Counted from the stretch's first letter, positions 33,503 through 42,632 are shown. The stretch is DNA of 64,000 bases from Chitinophaga sp. Ak27 (GCF_012726295.1 NZ_JABAOB010000001.1:1364001-1428000); one strand, 5' to 3'. Translations and numbers: made by a program. Notes: generated by a model from the sequence alone, not told the origin.

Positions 33503-33834
33503 AATGCTATTTTTTAAAGTTTTTTAAAGCCGTAGTGAACGCCTGCCGCCTTCCACATACCCGTAGCGACCAGCCAATTCACGGGGGATGCAGGAGAACG
33601 AGGACTTTTAAAAAAATACTACCCCGGCGATGGCGCCGGGGCAGTGTGCGGTGGAAGAACCGCGGTGAAGCATATGGGGAGCGAATGAATGTGAAGGGGT
33701 GGAGATTTTTTTTAAGACTCCTTGTTCGGAGGCATCTCCCGTGCATTAACTTCGCGAAAAGGGTGAGTGAAAGGCCATATTTAGCACGAATTGATTACAG
33801 CACATTTATTGCATACCGGTAAGCATAAAAAAAA
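33503..33834. other. Intergenic region with a minus-strand hairpin
   Basis: No convincing gene; a 95-codon plus-strand frame here is arginine-rich and probably chance. A hairpin CCCCGGC / GCCGGGG (33622-33628 with 33635-33641) is followed on the minus strand by TAGTATTTTTTT, a terminator-like arrangement. The promoter of the accessory operon should be in the left part. Confidence 0.4.
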
Positions 33835-33863
33835 GGGCGCTATCCGTTTTCGCGGATGCGCCC
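33835..33863 (-). terminator. Strong minus-strand terminator
   Basis: GGGCGC-T-ATCCG (33835-33846) pairs with CGGAT-GCGCCC (33853-33863). Reading minus, eight T residues follow (33834-33827). It ends the operon that begins at 37.0 kb or earlier. Confidence 0.75.
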
Positions 33864-33877
33864 CTTACTTATCCCTG

Positions 33878-33938
33878 ATTAGGTTGTCTTGCTAACCGGT
33901 TGCACTCCTGCAGAGCCGGTGTCCTCTTCCAACCTAAT
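33878..33938 (-). ncRNA. Structured RNA element between a stop codon and terminator
   Basis: A 61-bp unit with closing stem ATTAGGTTG (33878-33886) / CAACCTAAT (33930-33938) and an inner stem ACCGG (33895-33899) / CCGGT (33916-33920). It begins 3 bp after the stop of the 33942 gene on the minus strand and is followed by the terminator. It lacks a tRNA T arm. It could be an mRNA 3'-end structure, a small RNA or a protein-binding site. Confidence 0.35.
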
Positions 33939-33941
33939 AGC

Positions 33942-34442
33942 TTAATTCAACGTAATACCATTGCTGCCGTCCGGTCGAATCAACCGGACAAACAAATGTT
34001 TTTTCAATGTCTCTAATTCCTGCCGGATCAGTTCCCGGGTAGTAGCGGACAAAAACGTTCTTTCATCTTTATGCAGGTTCGTTTCCATAGGAAGATACAG
34101 GCCGCTTTTCTTTTCAAAATCTTTTACACTGATGACGGCTGTATTGATGTTCAGATAAATTCCTTCGGATAGCCGTTGCCGTTTGTCTTCCGGCATATAA
34201 AGTTTCGTTGCCAGTAGTTCTTTGCGGCGCTTGGCAACGGCCAGTTCCTGGATAAACGCGGGCAGTTTATAATTGAGTGCCAGGTGCGGCACCAGCATGC
34301 GCATATCAATTCTTTCCATCCAGGCCACGGCGTGTTTTAAGCTGTGAAAACTATCTACAATAATGGATTTTGAAGGCATTCCTTTTTCATTGTTCCACAT
34401 CTTTTCCAGGTTGCGCTCCGAACACACTACATCGTATTTCAT
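33942..34442 (-). CDS. Hypothetical element protein, 166 residues (paralogue pair, member 1)
   Basis: A soluble protein of unknown family. It shares with the next gene upstream the same length and conserved pieces: I-D-M-R-x-L/F-V-P-x-L-A in the first half, EGIYLNINTAVISVKDFEKK, and a C-terminal block with T-x-x-L-I/L-x-Q near the end. The pair therefore arose by tandem duplication. It is the last gene of the operon, directly before a structured element and terminator. Confidence 0.6.
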   Translation of the reverse strand: MKYDVVCSERNLEKMWNNEKGMPSKSIIVDSFHSLKHAVAWMERIDMRMLVPHLALNYKLPAFIQELAVAKRRKELLATKLYMPEDKRQRLSEGIYLNINTAVISVKDFEKKSGLYLPMETNLHKDERTFLSATTRELIRQELETLKKHLFVRLIRPDGSNGITLN

Positions 34443-34453
34443 CGCTGAACGGA

Positions 34454-34954
34454 TTATGGCTTTAATTGGGAATTACGATCCGCCTTTACACTCCGCGTTG
34501 TATTGTGGTAATGTTTATTGATGATGGACTGCTGCTGGTTGAGCAGCTCCGCTTTGGTATGCAGCAGGAAGTGTGCTTCCTGCGGCCCCAGCGCCTGGTA
34601 CGAGGAAAGCGGAAAACGCGCCAGTTTCTCAAAACTATCCAGGGAAAACGTCGAGGGTTGTATGTTAAGGTAAATACCGGCAGGCATGCCGATGTTCTCG
34701 TACTGGTCAAAATAGCGAACCGTAAAAACCACGTTCCTGCTGCCATCAAGCACAGCAGCGGTTTTCATCTGCCGCGAAAGTGGCAGTTCACGCGCCAATT
34801 TGGGAACAAATTCCCGCATATCAATGGCCTGCACCGCTGCCATTGCTTTATGCAAGGAACGATGCGGGGTGAAGGTTTCCTTTGGCGGTATGGTTTCAGT
34901 TGCCGCTGGCGGCTCCGGGTCATGTGAATAAAACTGAATCGCAAGAGTGTACAT
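34454..34954 (-). CDS. Hypothetical element protein, 166 residues (paralogue pair, member 2)
   Basis: I use ATG 34954 (MYTLAIQFYSHD); a longer frame to 35101 has a low-quality extension. With this start the protein has the same length as its neighbour and shares IDMREFVPKLA, PAGIYLNIQPSTFSLDSFEK and a similar C-terminal helix. Family and function unknown. It is 11 bp upstream of member 1 and belongs to the same operon. Confidence 0.55.
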   Translation of the reverse strand: MYTLAIQFYSHDPEPPAATETIPPKETFTPHRSLHKAMAAVQAIDMREFVPKLARELPLSRQMKTAAVLDGSRNVVFTVRYFDQYENIGMPAGIYLNIQPSTFSLDSFEKLARFPLSSYQALGPQEAHFLLHTKAELLNQQQSIINKHYHNTTRSVKADRNSQLKP

Positions 34955-35069
34955 ACAACAAACAAAATAGGTAAAAAAACGTCTGCCCGCCGCTACAACA
35001 GCGGGCAAACGATGAACAGAGCGTCGCAACGGGGGCTGAAAAGAAAACCGGTGCTGACCTCCCAAAAAA

Positions 35070-36371
35070 TCAGGCGTGCCTTCTTTGGCTTTTACCAGCA
35101 TCCGCCTTTAGTTCACGTTGCTTCTTGCCTGACCTGCCGTTGAGTTCTTTGGCACCTTTTTGTCCTTCCTGGCGGGTTTGCTCAGCGGCCGTTGCTTTAA
35201 CCGAATTTTCGGCCCCTACGCCCGCTGTTTCCTTCACGGTTGGATTATCCGCAACAACGGGTTCAGTGGCCTGGGCGGAGCCATGCTGCTGCTCTCTTTT
35301 TTTTTGTAAGGTATTTTCACGGTCTACCGAAACAGACGTTTTCGGTTCAAAATGTTCCGGCGCTTCTTTCTTCCCTACTACGACACCTCCTTCGGCTGTT
35401 TGAATGATGACCATAGGATCTTTGCGGAATTCGTTATGTGGTAAAATTCTGCCGGTTTTTAAGGACGTAAGCTGTACACTGCCACCATCAGGATCGGCTT
35501 TGATGGAAATCCGGGCATCACCGGTTTTATTGAGGTTATTCACGATCATGGTGCCACCCTGGCGAAGTTCGGTTTCCAGGAACTTGAATTTCGCGGCGTC
35601 TACTACTTCCACGAGGTTCAGGCTCAACAGCTTTTCGGTAAGCGGAAAATCGTTTACCAGCTTCATTTGCGTTACCCCGCTTTCATGCACCTTGTTCAGT
35701 TTAGGTTGCACCCAGCCAACAAAGTTATTGGGCTGGCCTTCGGGCGCTTTTTTATACAGACGTTTTTGTACATAAGAATTGTCTACCGTCAACAGGTTAA
35801 ACATTTCAGCAGGTTGCAGCCGGTAGTAAGAGCTGAACGTAGCTGAAACTGTATTGTCCTGCAATACCTTTTCTACACCGGCGGCGCGTTCGGGGCTTGG
35901 CTCAAACTGCGTGATCGGGTTGTATTTCGCGGCAATCACATCATAAATTTCCGGCGCCTCATTGTGCAGCAGTTGCATTTTGTCTGTGATCTGGCGTCCG
36001 TGTTCGGTGACGCGTTCCTGGTAGAGCTCCTGGGCGTTGGGTTGGCTCATATCTGCCGATGGGGGATATTGCAACAAAAACTCCATTTCCTTGAAATGAT
36101 CGGTAGCGGCGATTTTCGCTGGTACCTTTACATTGAGAACGGCCGCTTCCACCGCGGTAAGGCTGTGGCGTTCCAGCTTCTCGTTGTAATCTACACGGAT
36201 TTCCATATCCATGTACTTATCGCCGCGCTGAAAAGTATCATAAACGGCGAATTGGGAAAGTCCATCATTGATGGCCGCCCGAACATCTGTTTCATGACGT
36301 TCACGGGGAATGCCTATACGATCAAATTCCTGTAAGAGCTTTTCCACCTTTTCTTCCATGTTCTGTTCCAT
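35070..36371 (-). CDS. Hypothetical element protein, 433 residues, disordered C-terminus
   Basis: Residues 1-330 look folded (TFQRGDKYMDMEIRVDYNEK, then AEMFNLLTVDNSYVQKRLYK and NFVGWVQPKLNK), while the last 90 residues are rich in Q, K, E, A and T (QKKREQQHGSAQATEPVV) and likely disordered. No known domain is visible. The family appears in conjugative-element backbones next to traN, so a role in transfer or element maintenance is possible. It follows the 36384 gene by 12 bp on the same strand. Confidence 0.6.
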   Translation of the reverse strand: MEQNMEEKVEKLLQEFDRIGIPRERHETDVRAAINDGLSQFAVYDTFQRGDKYMDMEIRVDYNEKLERHSLTAVEAAVLNVKVPAKIAATDHFKEMEFLLQYPPSADMSQPNAQELYQERVTEHGRQITDKMQLLHNEAPEIYDVIAAKYNPITQFEPSPERAAGVEKVLQDNTVSATFSSYYRLQPAEMFNLLTVDNSYVQKRLYKKAPEGQPNNFVGWVQPKLNKVHESGVTQMKLVNDFPLTEKLLSLNLVEVVDAAKFKFLETELRQGGTMIVNNLNKTGDARISIKADPDGGSVQLTSLKTGRILPHNEFRKDPMVIIQTAEGGVVVGKKEAPEHFEPKTSVSVDRENTLQKKREQQHGSAQATEPVVADNPTVKETAGVGAENSVKATAAEQTRQEGQKGAKELNGRSGKKQRELKADAGKSQRRHA

Positions 36372-36383
36372 AAAGCTATTTTT

Positions 36384-37007
36384 TTAAAGTGATTGTTTTT
36401 TACTGGCGCTTACCGCCTGGACGGTGCGCTGCCGGTGTATTTTTTTTAATGCCAGGCGGTTTTGATGGTTATTGCTGAATGATACCTGTGGGTTGTCCGG
36501 TCCGGGAATTGGGGTAGACCGTTGATGCTGCGCCGGCGCCGGTGCAGGAAGCTGCATAGGCGTTTGCTCCTGGGTTTGCGTGGCGGTGTTGGCCTGTGTC
36601 CTTGTGTTGGCGTTTCCCTGGTTTTGCGCATAATCCACCTGCGTGGTGTTAAGTACATCTTCCCCGAAAGCGCTTTTATTTCGCCTGTTTTCCACCGTGC
36701 GCACAGCGAGGCCCCAGGCAGCGACAGCCACTTCCTGGGTACGTTCTGCTACCCTTTTGATGAAGCGTAGTACCGGGTTGGGGGTTAATTGCGTTTCCAG
36801 GTCACGGACCTGGGATTTTAAGATATTGCGGTCGTCCTTTTCTTCGTTGGTCAACTTCATGACCCTGGTTTCGCGCAGGGTACGTTTCCAGGCTTTCAGC
36901 TTCACTTTAGCAAAGGCCCTGTCATTTACCAGTTTAGGCCCATAGCGTTGCTTGTACCGCTTCTCACGGCCTTGCCAATCTGCCATAGCAGCATCAATAC
37001 GATTCAT
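36384..37007 (-). CDS. Hypothetical element protein, 207 residues
   Basis: The first 110 residues are charged helices (DWQGREKRYKQRYGPKLVND, AFAKVKLKAWKRTLRETRVM) and the rest is a Q/N/T/P-rich linker (NTRTQANTATQTQEQTPMQL), so probably disordered. No domain is recognised. It is 33 bp downstream of traN and may be the last gene of the transfer operon or the first of the accessory part. Confidence 0.55.
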   Translation of the reverse strand: MNRIDAAMADWQGREKRYKQRYGPKLVNDRAFAKVKLKAWKRTLRETRVMKLTNEEKDDRNILKSQVRDLETQLTPNPVLRFIKRVAERTQEVAVAAWGLAVRTVENRRNKSAFGEDVLNTTQVDYAQNQGNANTRTQANTATQTQEQTPMQLPAPAPAQHQRSTPIPGPDNPQVSFSNNHQNRLALKKIHRQRTVQAVSASKKQSL

Positions 37008-37040
37008 AGGCCACAGATTTAATGATGTAAAAATTAAGTT

Positions 37041-37853
37041 TTACCGTAGAGGGTGGGCGCGAAGAATATGCTTGCCTTTAATCTTCAACGCCAGGTGGCG
37101 GTCACCGTTTTTCTCAAAGCACTCCATGACAAACAGTTTGTTGTCGGCAATGGTGAATTGATCCATCGCCACCACGAAATTGGCCGTGGTATGCGCGGCT
37201 ACCGTAGGATGCTGGGCAAAATAGCGCGGCAGTACTTCCTTTTCCATCCGGGAGGACCGTTTGGCTTTGGTCTTATCGCGGTGATAGGCACGCAGGAAGG
37301 CTAGTGAAAAAGGAATGTTGGAGTGGTTGGATAAAGAAAACTGGAAAAACAAAACCCCGCCCTTGGAATAAATACCGTTCAGTCGCATTTCCATCGCATA
37401 TGCTCTTTGGGTCGGATGCCGGGTAATGGGCGCCAGTCCTGCGATCAGTTCCGATTGTGCCTGTACTTCCGGATCATTGAGCGGGCGCTCGGTGGCAGGC
37501 GGCAGATTCAAAGGCACTTGCGTAAAGTTGTAGGCCAGTTCAAAGGGGGAAGGATGATAGGAAACACTTACCGAGTATACTTTATCGTCTTCGGTAAACA
37601 CAGTTAAATTAGTTTGCTGGAAGTTTTCTTTAACGGCTTTCACTTTGAGGACGTTGCGGGCGTTTTTAACCGGTTGAATGATAATATCGGCGCTGCCGCG
37701 ATCAGCATCTTTGATGGCAGCGGGAAAAACCAGCATGGTAGTGGTATTGCTACCCACCTGGATAGCTTGCGGATAAGGCGGCACTTGCGCCTCGGCGTTA
37801 TAAAAACCGGCAAACAGGATCATTACTACAAGCAGCACTTTCATCTTTTTCAC
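37041..37853 (-). CDS. traN: Conjugative transposon protein TraN (DUF4138)
   Basis: A 270-residue secreted protein: signal peptide (VLLVVMILFAGFYNAEAQ) and then the DUF4138 region (TTMLVFPAAIKDADRGSADI, NVLKVKAVKENFQQTNLTVF, MRLNGIYSKGGVLFFQFSLS). TraN is the VirB9-like part of the Bacteroides conjugation apparatus and forms part of the envelope-spanning core with TraM. It is 9 bp downstream of traM, in the order expected for CTnDOT-type elements. Confidence 0.9.
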   Translation of the reverse strand: MKKMKVLLVVMILFAGFYNAEAQVPPYPQAIQVGSNTTTMLVFPAAIKDADRGSADIIIQPVKNARNVLKVKAVKENFQQTNLTVFTEDDKVYSVSVSYHPSPFELAYNFTQVPLNLPPATERPLNDPEVQAQSELIAGLAPITRHPTQRAYAMEMRLNGIYSKGGVLFFQFSLSNHSNIPFSLAFLRAYHRDKTKAKRSSRMEKEVLPRYFAQHPTVAAHTTANFVVAMDQFTIADNKLFVMECFEKNGDRHLALKIKGKHILRAHPLR

Positions 37854-37862
37854 GTTTAATGA

Positions 37863-39119
37863 TTAATTGTTATTGGAATTCATGAGCAGTACGGGATGAT
37901 CGGCTTTCACCGTTACCCGCACGAGCTTTGTTTTTTTCGATAAGAACGATTTCACCGTTTCAATGCCGGCCGATGCTGCCTGTGCGGTGATGGACGGATC
38001 AAGCGAAGACATTTGCAGCGTTTGCAACGCTTCATCGGCCCCCTGTTTAGCGGCGTCCCTGGAAATGGCGCCGGGTATGTGGATACCCTCGATGCCATCA
38101 AGCGAAAAAACGGTCAAGTCCACCGGGAAAACCGCATCCTGGTAGCGGATGTGTTCAATGTGGATTTGCAGCCGTTCGCCGTTCAGGCTGGCAATGCCCG
38201 AAACGAATGTGCCGGTAGGTATCAGTTTGCCTTGCAAAAACAGGTCTTGCGTCGTACGCAGTTTTACATTGGCACCGCTTACCAGCGTTTGATTCTTGTG
38301 GATGACCGCTGTAATCCCGTTGTTAGAAAAGTCCGGAGCTGTTTCTTCCAGGCCATAAAAGTCAGATACAGTGGTACGGGTAGCACTGATCCGCGATAGT
38401 AATTTCTTGCGGGTGGTATCTTCTGCCAGCAGGTCATCCAGCTGGCGGTTATCCTGGTTAAGCACCGGGAAAACCTTGTCTTTATCCTTTGCAGAATTGG
38501 CCTTTAGTTTCTCGCGTACGCGGTCGGGATGCTGTATGTCCAAAACTTTTTCCAGCATACCATTGAGTTGACTAAGTTCAGGATCTCCGCCGGTAGCGGC
38601 GGCATTACCGCTAAGACTTTGCATCATGGCTTCCAGTTTAGCTATATCCTCGTCTTTCTGCTGGTACATCGTTTCTGTGGGCGACCGTTGGGCTTCTGTT
38701 GCTTTGGGTGGTTCGGCGCGTAGCTGCTGTTCCAGCTCTGCGAGTTTTTGGCGCACCTTGCGTTCATTCGCATCGTCCGAACCGGAAGAGGCGGTTGAAG
38801 CGGCGGGTTGATCGAAAAAGGGACTGATCTCCGCTGGGTGATGTTTGCTATCCTGGCGGAAAGGATCATTACGCATTTGCTCTGCCAACACCTGGGAATC
38901 TTTATCTGCTTGTTGGTATAAGCTCATTTTATCAGCCGGTGCGTCTTTGAGCAGTTGCGCTGAAGGCAGGCTGGCATTGATGCCCTGCGCGTTTGTTACG
39001 GGTGCGGCCTTCCCTTTTCCGCCACCGAGCGACCAAAACAGAAAGGCCACAAAAGGAAGTACGAGTACCGGTACCACCATTAAAAATCTTTTTTTTCTTT
39101 CCCACTGTTCCATGTTCAC
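37863..39119 (-). CDS. traM: Conjugative transposon protein TraM
   Basis: A 418-residue inner-membrane protein: a short cytoplasmic start, one transmembrane segment (about 12-30, FLMVVPVLVLPFVAFLFWSL), a long polar linker rich in A, S, Q and E, and a conserved C-terminal domain (LISRISATRTTVSDFYGLEE, then GITAVIHKNQTLVSGANVKL and LQIHIEHIRYQDAVFPVDLT). It is the VirB10-like scaffold of the mating channel. It lies 3 bp from traL and 9 bp from traN. Confidence 0.9.
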   Translation of the reverse strand: MNMEQWERKKRFLMVVPVLVLPFVAFLFWSLGGGKGKAAPVTNAQGINASLPSAQLLKDAPADKMSLYQQADKDSQVLAEQMRNDPFRQDSKHHPAEISPFFDQPAASTASSGSDDANERKVRQKLAELEQQLRAEPPKATEAQRSPTETMYQQKDEDIAKLEAMMQSLSGNAAATGGDPELSQLNGMLEKVLDIQHPDRVREKLKANSAKDKDKVFPVLNQDNRQLDDLLAEDTTRKKLLSRISATRTTVSDFYGLEETAPDFSNNGITAVIHKNQTLVSGANVKLRTTQDLFLQGKLIPTGTFVSGIASLNGERLQIHIEHIRYQDAVFPVDLTVFSLDGIEGIHIPGAISRDAAKQGADEALQTLQMSSLDPSITAQAASAGIETVKSFLSKKTKLVRVTVKADHPVLLMNSNNN

Positions 39120-39122
39120 TTT

Positions 39123-39575
39123 TTATTGATGATTAAATAGCTTTCTAAGTACTTCGATGCTGTCGGCCAGGCCGGGGCGCCCGCGGAAGTAGTCCTGGAG
39201 TTCTACCCGTCCTTGTTCGGTATCCTGCATACTGTCAATGGTATGCAGGTAAAGGCGGACGGCAAGGGTATCGTTCTGTGTGATGGGCGTATATTCGCTG
39301 TTGTTAGGCTGAATAGCAGGCATGCGTACCGGCTCAGCAGCTACAGGAATAGACAACCCCGAACTGCCTGGTGATATGCCTGATAGAAAGATCAACACGC
39401 ACACACTACAGGAACAAATCATGAAGATGGCAAGGCTCCACTTCTTTTGGTGGTTGGTAAGGCGGGCTTCGCGCTGCTGCATCCAGATCACCCATTTCAT
39501 TTGCAACCAGGTAAAACCCTGTGCAACGCGGACGGCAAGCAGTGATGGCGGTCTGTTTATTTTCTTTCTCCACAT
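39123..39575 (-). CDS. traL: TraL-like conjugation protein
   Basis: A 150-residue protein with one transmembrane segment near residues 48-68 (WSLAIFMICSCSVCVLIFLS) and a periplasmic C-terminal part. Position between traK and traM, with spacings of 4 and 3 bp, is that of traL in Bacteroides conjugative transposons. Sequence alone would not identify it; the assignment rests on gene order and topology. Confidence 0.65.
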   Translation of the reverse strand: MWRKKINRPPSLLAVRVAQGFTWLQMKWVIWMQQREARLTNHQKKWSLAIFMICSCSVCVLIFLSGISPGSSGLSIPVAAEPVRMPAIQPNNSEYTPITQNDTLAVRLYLHTIDSMQDTEQGRVELQDYFRGRPGLADSIEVLRKLFNHQ

Positions 39576-39579
39576 AGTC

Positions 39580-40200
39580 TTATCGTTTAGTGATTTCCAA
39601 ATCCCGGTTTTCCAGTGTCGTCCAGCGTTCGATCAAAAATCCGTGCGGGTTGTTATCACTGCGTTCCTGCAAATCCCGGATATAGCCTTCGGTGATAAGG
39701 CTGCGCGTGGCAATGGAGGTAGAACGGACAATGCGCTGTTTACCGTAATAGCGGAAGTAATACGGGTAGTTGGTGGTGTTGACCACAATACTATCAGGCG
39801 TAATATCCTGGCTTATATTGGCGCTCACCACCTGCATGTAATAGCCCTTTTCAAGCAGGTTGTCATATTGGGATTTGGCACTGTTATCCGCCAGGTATAA
39901 TGCACGTTTAAGGTTTTCAGTGATGGCTTTGTCATCTGGTGATAAGGTAAAAAACAGGTTATGAAATACCTTGATGTGGTCGCGGGCTTCCACGGCAATG
40001 TTGTCCTTTTTACTGCTGGCAAATGCTTCAATGGCTTTGCCATCAGATATAATGTAAACGCGCTGCTGCGCCGCATCCGCAAAATTCAAGGCATAAAAAA
40101 GGGCATAACAACTGATAATAACATTTGCGAGAATTAACACCAGGCTGAATAAACGGACATGTTTAAACGCGGTGTCCAGATTCTTTAACTGATGGAACAT
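39580..40200 (-). CDS. traK: Conjugative transposon protein TraK
   Basis: A 206-residue inner-membrane protein with one N-terminal transmembrane helix (SLVLILANVIISCYALFYAL) and a periplasmic domain with the conserved EARDHIKVFHNLFFTLSPDD and YYFRYYGKQRIVRSTSIATR blocks. It is the VirB8-like nucleation protein of the mating channel. The start ATG is 39 bp after the traJ stop. Confidence 0.9.
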   Translation of the reverse strand: MFHQLKNLDTAFKHVRLFSLVLILANVIISCYALFYALNFADAAQQRVYIISDGKAIEAFASSKKDNIAVEARDHIKVFHNLFFTLSPDDKAITENLKRALYLADNSAKSQYDNLLEKGYYMQVVSANISQDITPDSIVVNTTNYPYYFRYYGKQRIVRSTSIATRSLITEGYIRDLQERSDNNPHGFLIERWTTLENRDLEITKR

Positions 40201-40239
40201 ATCTTACTTCACTTTATCGGTCACACAATACTGTTCATG

Positions 40240-41313
40240 TTATAAGGACACTTTGCCGGTAGCAACTGCCGCGGGCCCGCCAAAGGCCATGCTGCCGAAT
40301 GATTGGGTCGCTTTCTGTTGCAGGGCACCACCGCCGCCTACGTGTACGATCTGGTCGGCAATACTAGGCACGGTCGTATAGGCAATGATTCCTATCAACA
40401 TAAAGATGATGTAGCCGAGGTCGTAAGTGCTAAAAAAGGTGGTGCCTGTTTCCGCCAGGTTTTTTAAATCCATTTTTAAAATATTTTCCTGTATGGTACC
40501 GAGTACCGCACCCAGGATATTGGCGACGGGTAACCATAAGTAAATGTTGATGTAGCGGGCCAGGTACATATTGAGTGTGTGTTGAAACCCGTCAAAGACA
40601 CTGATACCAAGCACCAGTGGCCCCAGCATTGCCAGGATGATTAAATTGAACGTTCGCAGTGTGTTGATACAAAGCGCTGCCGCGGCGTAGACAATTTGAA
40701 GGATTATACTGATGATGCGCTTTATGTCATTGGTGAAATTGTAAGCTATCTTCGCCATCACAAATTCCATCGAGTTGCCGATCTTTTCTACCCAGCCTTC
40801 CTGCTTAACGTCCGGGTGCGTGTACTCCATCCACAGGGATCGGTCACCGGCACCGCTTTCGCCCACCAGTGCTTTCCACTGGTCGCTCTTGCGCATTTCC
40901 ACTTCTTTCTTTTTGAACAGTTCTGCAATGGCTTTATCGGAATTATCTACCAGTTGCGCAGTGCCGGTAACGATAGGATTCAGCGCACCGTTCATTACGG
41001 CTAAGACTTGTGGAAACAGCGTTATCGCCAGGCCGAGCGCGAACGGCCGGAAAAGCGGATAGAAGTCGATGCTTTCCGCGCGGGCGATGTGTCCCCAAAC
41101 GCGGTAAGCGATGTACCAGATGGCCGCAAATCCGGCTACTGCGCGGCCTACGTTAATCAGGCTGCCTACTTTGGGCAGCATGTCCTTGTAGAGTGTTTCC
41201 AGGACGGATTGAAAGCTCTTTATATCGCCTGCTATTCCCTGTGCCTGGGAAAAAAAGGGAAAGTACACTGCCAGCAAGAGCACGCCGGCGCCCACACAAT
41301 ATTTCATACCCAC
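40240..41313 (-). CDS. traJ: Conjugative transposon protein TraJ
   Basis: A 357-residue polytopic membrane protein with an N-terminal signal-like segment and about seven hydrophobic helices (GFAAIWYIAYRVW, FALGLAITLFPQVLAV, IVYAAAALCINTL, IILAMLGPLVLGISVF, YIIFMLIGIIAYTTVP). It is the VirB6-like channel component. The conserved C-terminus (SIADQIVHVGGGGALQQKA) is intact. It starts 8 bp after the nearest TraI-like gene stop. Confidence 0.9.
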   Translation of the reverse strand: MGMKYCVGAGVLLLAVYFPFFSQAQGIAGDIKSFQSVLETLYKDMLPKVGSLINVGRAVAGFAAIWYIAYRVWGHIARAESIDFYPLFRPFALGLAITLFPQVLAVMNGALNPIVTGTAQLVDNSDKAIAELFKKKEVEMRKSDQWKALVGESGAGDRSLWMEYTHPDVKQEGWVEKIGNSMEFVMAKIAYNFTNDIKRIISIILQIVYAAAALCINTLRTFNLIILAMLGPLVLGISVFDGFQHTLNMYLARYINIYLWLPVANILGAVLGTIQENILKMDLKNLAETGTTFFSTYDLGYIIFMLIGIIAYTTVPSIADQIVHVGGGGALQQKATQSFGSMAFGGPAAVATGKVSL

Positions 41314-41321
41314 TGTTTGTT

Positions 41322-41957
41322 TTAATTTTTAAAATTGTATAGCCCGTTGAGGTTATCGATTTCCACCTTCTCCTTTTTCTTTTGCAGGTACAGCAGTTTG
41401 GCTTCCTCGTTGAACTGCCGCAGAAAAGTTCTTTTTTGTTTCATTTCCACGTAAATGCGGTCGATGGCGCTCAGGCGTTCTTCATCAGACATGCGGAGTT
41501 GATTGGAAGTAATAACCATTGTTAATTCTTCCAGATTGTTGAGGCTGCGCTGAAACAGGTTGCTGTACACGGCATCGAGATAGGTGAGGTTACTTTCAGA
41601 AAAAGCACCTGAATTTTTAAAATGCCGGAAGGCTGCTTTGTATTCGTCCAGAATATCAATCTGGTAACTGATAATATCTGGAATGCGCTGGTATTTGCGT
41701 ACCTCGGGAGATACGAGGTAAAGACCATCCAGAAATGCCTGGTGTAATTTATAATTGCCGCTGGTAACGTCTTTCACCTTATTGTAACCTTCGGTAAGTA
41801 CTTTGTAGCCCTTGTACATCTGTTCAAGGATTTGCTTGAACTGGGTGAGCTTCTCGATGTTCAGCGCGAGTTGCGCCAGTTCAGCCGCTTGCGCCTTGCT
41901 TCCCATTGGAACAGACGCCAGCAGTAGCAGGAACACGATGCTATATATGCACTTCAT
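41322..41957 (-). CDS. traI: TraI-like conjugal transfer protein, copy A (DUF4141-type)
   Basis: A 211-residue exported protein: signal peptide (SIVFLLLLASVPMGSKAQ), then helices LEQMYKGYKVLTEGYNKVKD and GNYKLHQAFLDGLYLVSPEV, ending in EIDNLNGLYNFKN. This is the VirB5-like TraI of Bacteroides elements, located directly upstream of traJ as usual. Two further copies lie immediately upstream, so this one is probably the ancestral TraI. Confidence 0.8.
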   Translation of the reverse strand: MKCIYSIVFLLLLASVPMGSKAQAAELAQLALNIEKLTQFKQILEQMYKGYKVLTEGYNKVKDVTSGNYKLHQAFLDGLYLVSPEVRKYQRIPDIISYQIDILDEYKAAFRHFKNSGAFSESNLTYLDAVYSNLFQRSLNNLEELTMVITSNQLRMSDEERLSAIDRIYVEMKQKRTFLRQFNEEAKLLYLQKKKEKVEIDNLNGLYNFKN

Positions 41958-41984
41958 GGATCGATTTTAGGTGTTGAAAAATGA

Positions 41985-42632
41985 TTACTGTGCGGGTATG
42001 TTGTACAGTTCGCGCATGGCGCTGATCTCTGAAAGCTCTTGCAACCGGCTGCGGTCAATAAAACCGACATGCTGGGATAGCGTGAAAGCCGTTTTCGCCT
42101 GCTGGCTGCTGGTGACATATAACTGGTCAATGCGCCGCAGGCGTTCATCATCGGTCATTTCATACTTGCCGTTGAGAATAACTGCGGATAACTGATCGAT
42201 GGTTTTGGCGACTTCGGTAAGCAAGGCCGTGGAGATTTCAGAAACGGCGGCCAGTTCACCAGCGGCGAAGCGGGGGCTGCTTCTGGCCTGTCGGATGCTT
42301 TGATTCGCCACCTGGATGATAGTTACCTGGTTGGCGATAATATCGGCCACCCGCGCATACTTCTTCACCTTCGGGTTAACGGTTTTCAGGCCCGTGAAGA
42401 AAGCAGCATGCAAAGAAAATTCGCCGTTCTTGATGGCATGGATGGTATTGTAGCTGCTTTTGGCGATCTCGTATCCTTTTTTGATTTGAGCAATTTGCGC
42501 CTGCAAGGCCACGATTTGCTGAATCTGGTATTTTCGTTGCGTAGCATTTTGCCGCAACCATTCATTAACACCCTGTCCATGCGAAGCCGTTATAGCGCAC
42601 AGGAGTACCAGTACTGACGCACACACTTTCAT
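41985..42632 (-). CDS. TraI-like conjugal transfer protein, copy B
   Basis: A 215-residue exported protein with the same architecture as copy A: signal peptide (VLVLLCAITASHGQG), a KKGYEIAKSSYNTIHAIKNG repeat-like helix, FSLHAAFFTGLKTVNPKVKK, and an end reading ISAMRELYNIPA. Conserved spacing and the M-T/S-D-D-E-R-L block (EMTDDERLRRIDQLYV) show common descent with copy A. It lies 27 bp from copy A. Confidence 0.75.
   Translation of the reverse strand: MKVCASVLVLLCAITASHGQGVNEWLRQNATQRKYQIQQIVALQAQIAQIKKGYEIAKSSYNTIHAIKNGEFSLHAAFFTGLKTVNPKVKKYARVADIIANQVTIIQVANQSIRQARSSPRFAAGELAAVSEISTALLTEVAKTIDQLSAVILNGKYEMTDDERLRRIDQLYVTSSQQAKTAFTLSQHVGFIDRSRLQELSEISAMRELYNIPAQ

Noticed and set aside
33535..33822. 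A 95-codon arginine-rich plus-strand frame
   Set aside because: It crosses two terminator-like hairpins, has a biased composition and lies opposite to all neighbouring genes.
33878..33938. A tRNA-like gene
   Set aside because: Stems exist but there is no T arm with TTC, and the 61-nt length and arm pattern do not fit a tRNA.
34955..35101. N-terminal extension of the 166-residue paralogue
   Set aside because: The additional 49 residues are unlike the neighbour and the paralogue lengths agree exactly when ATG 34954 is used.
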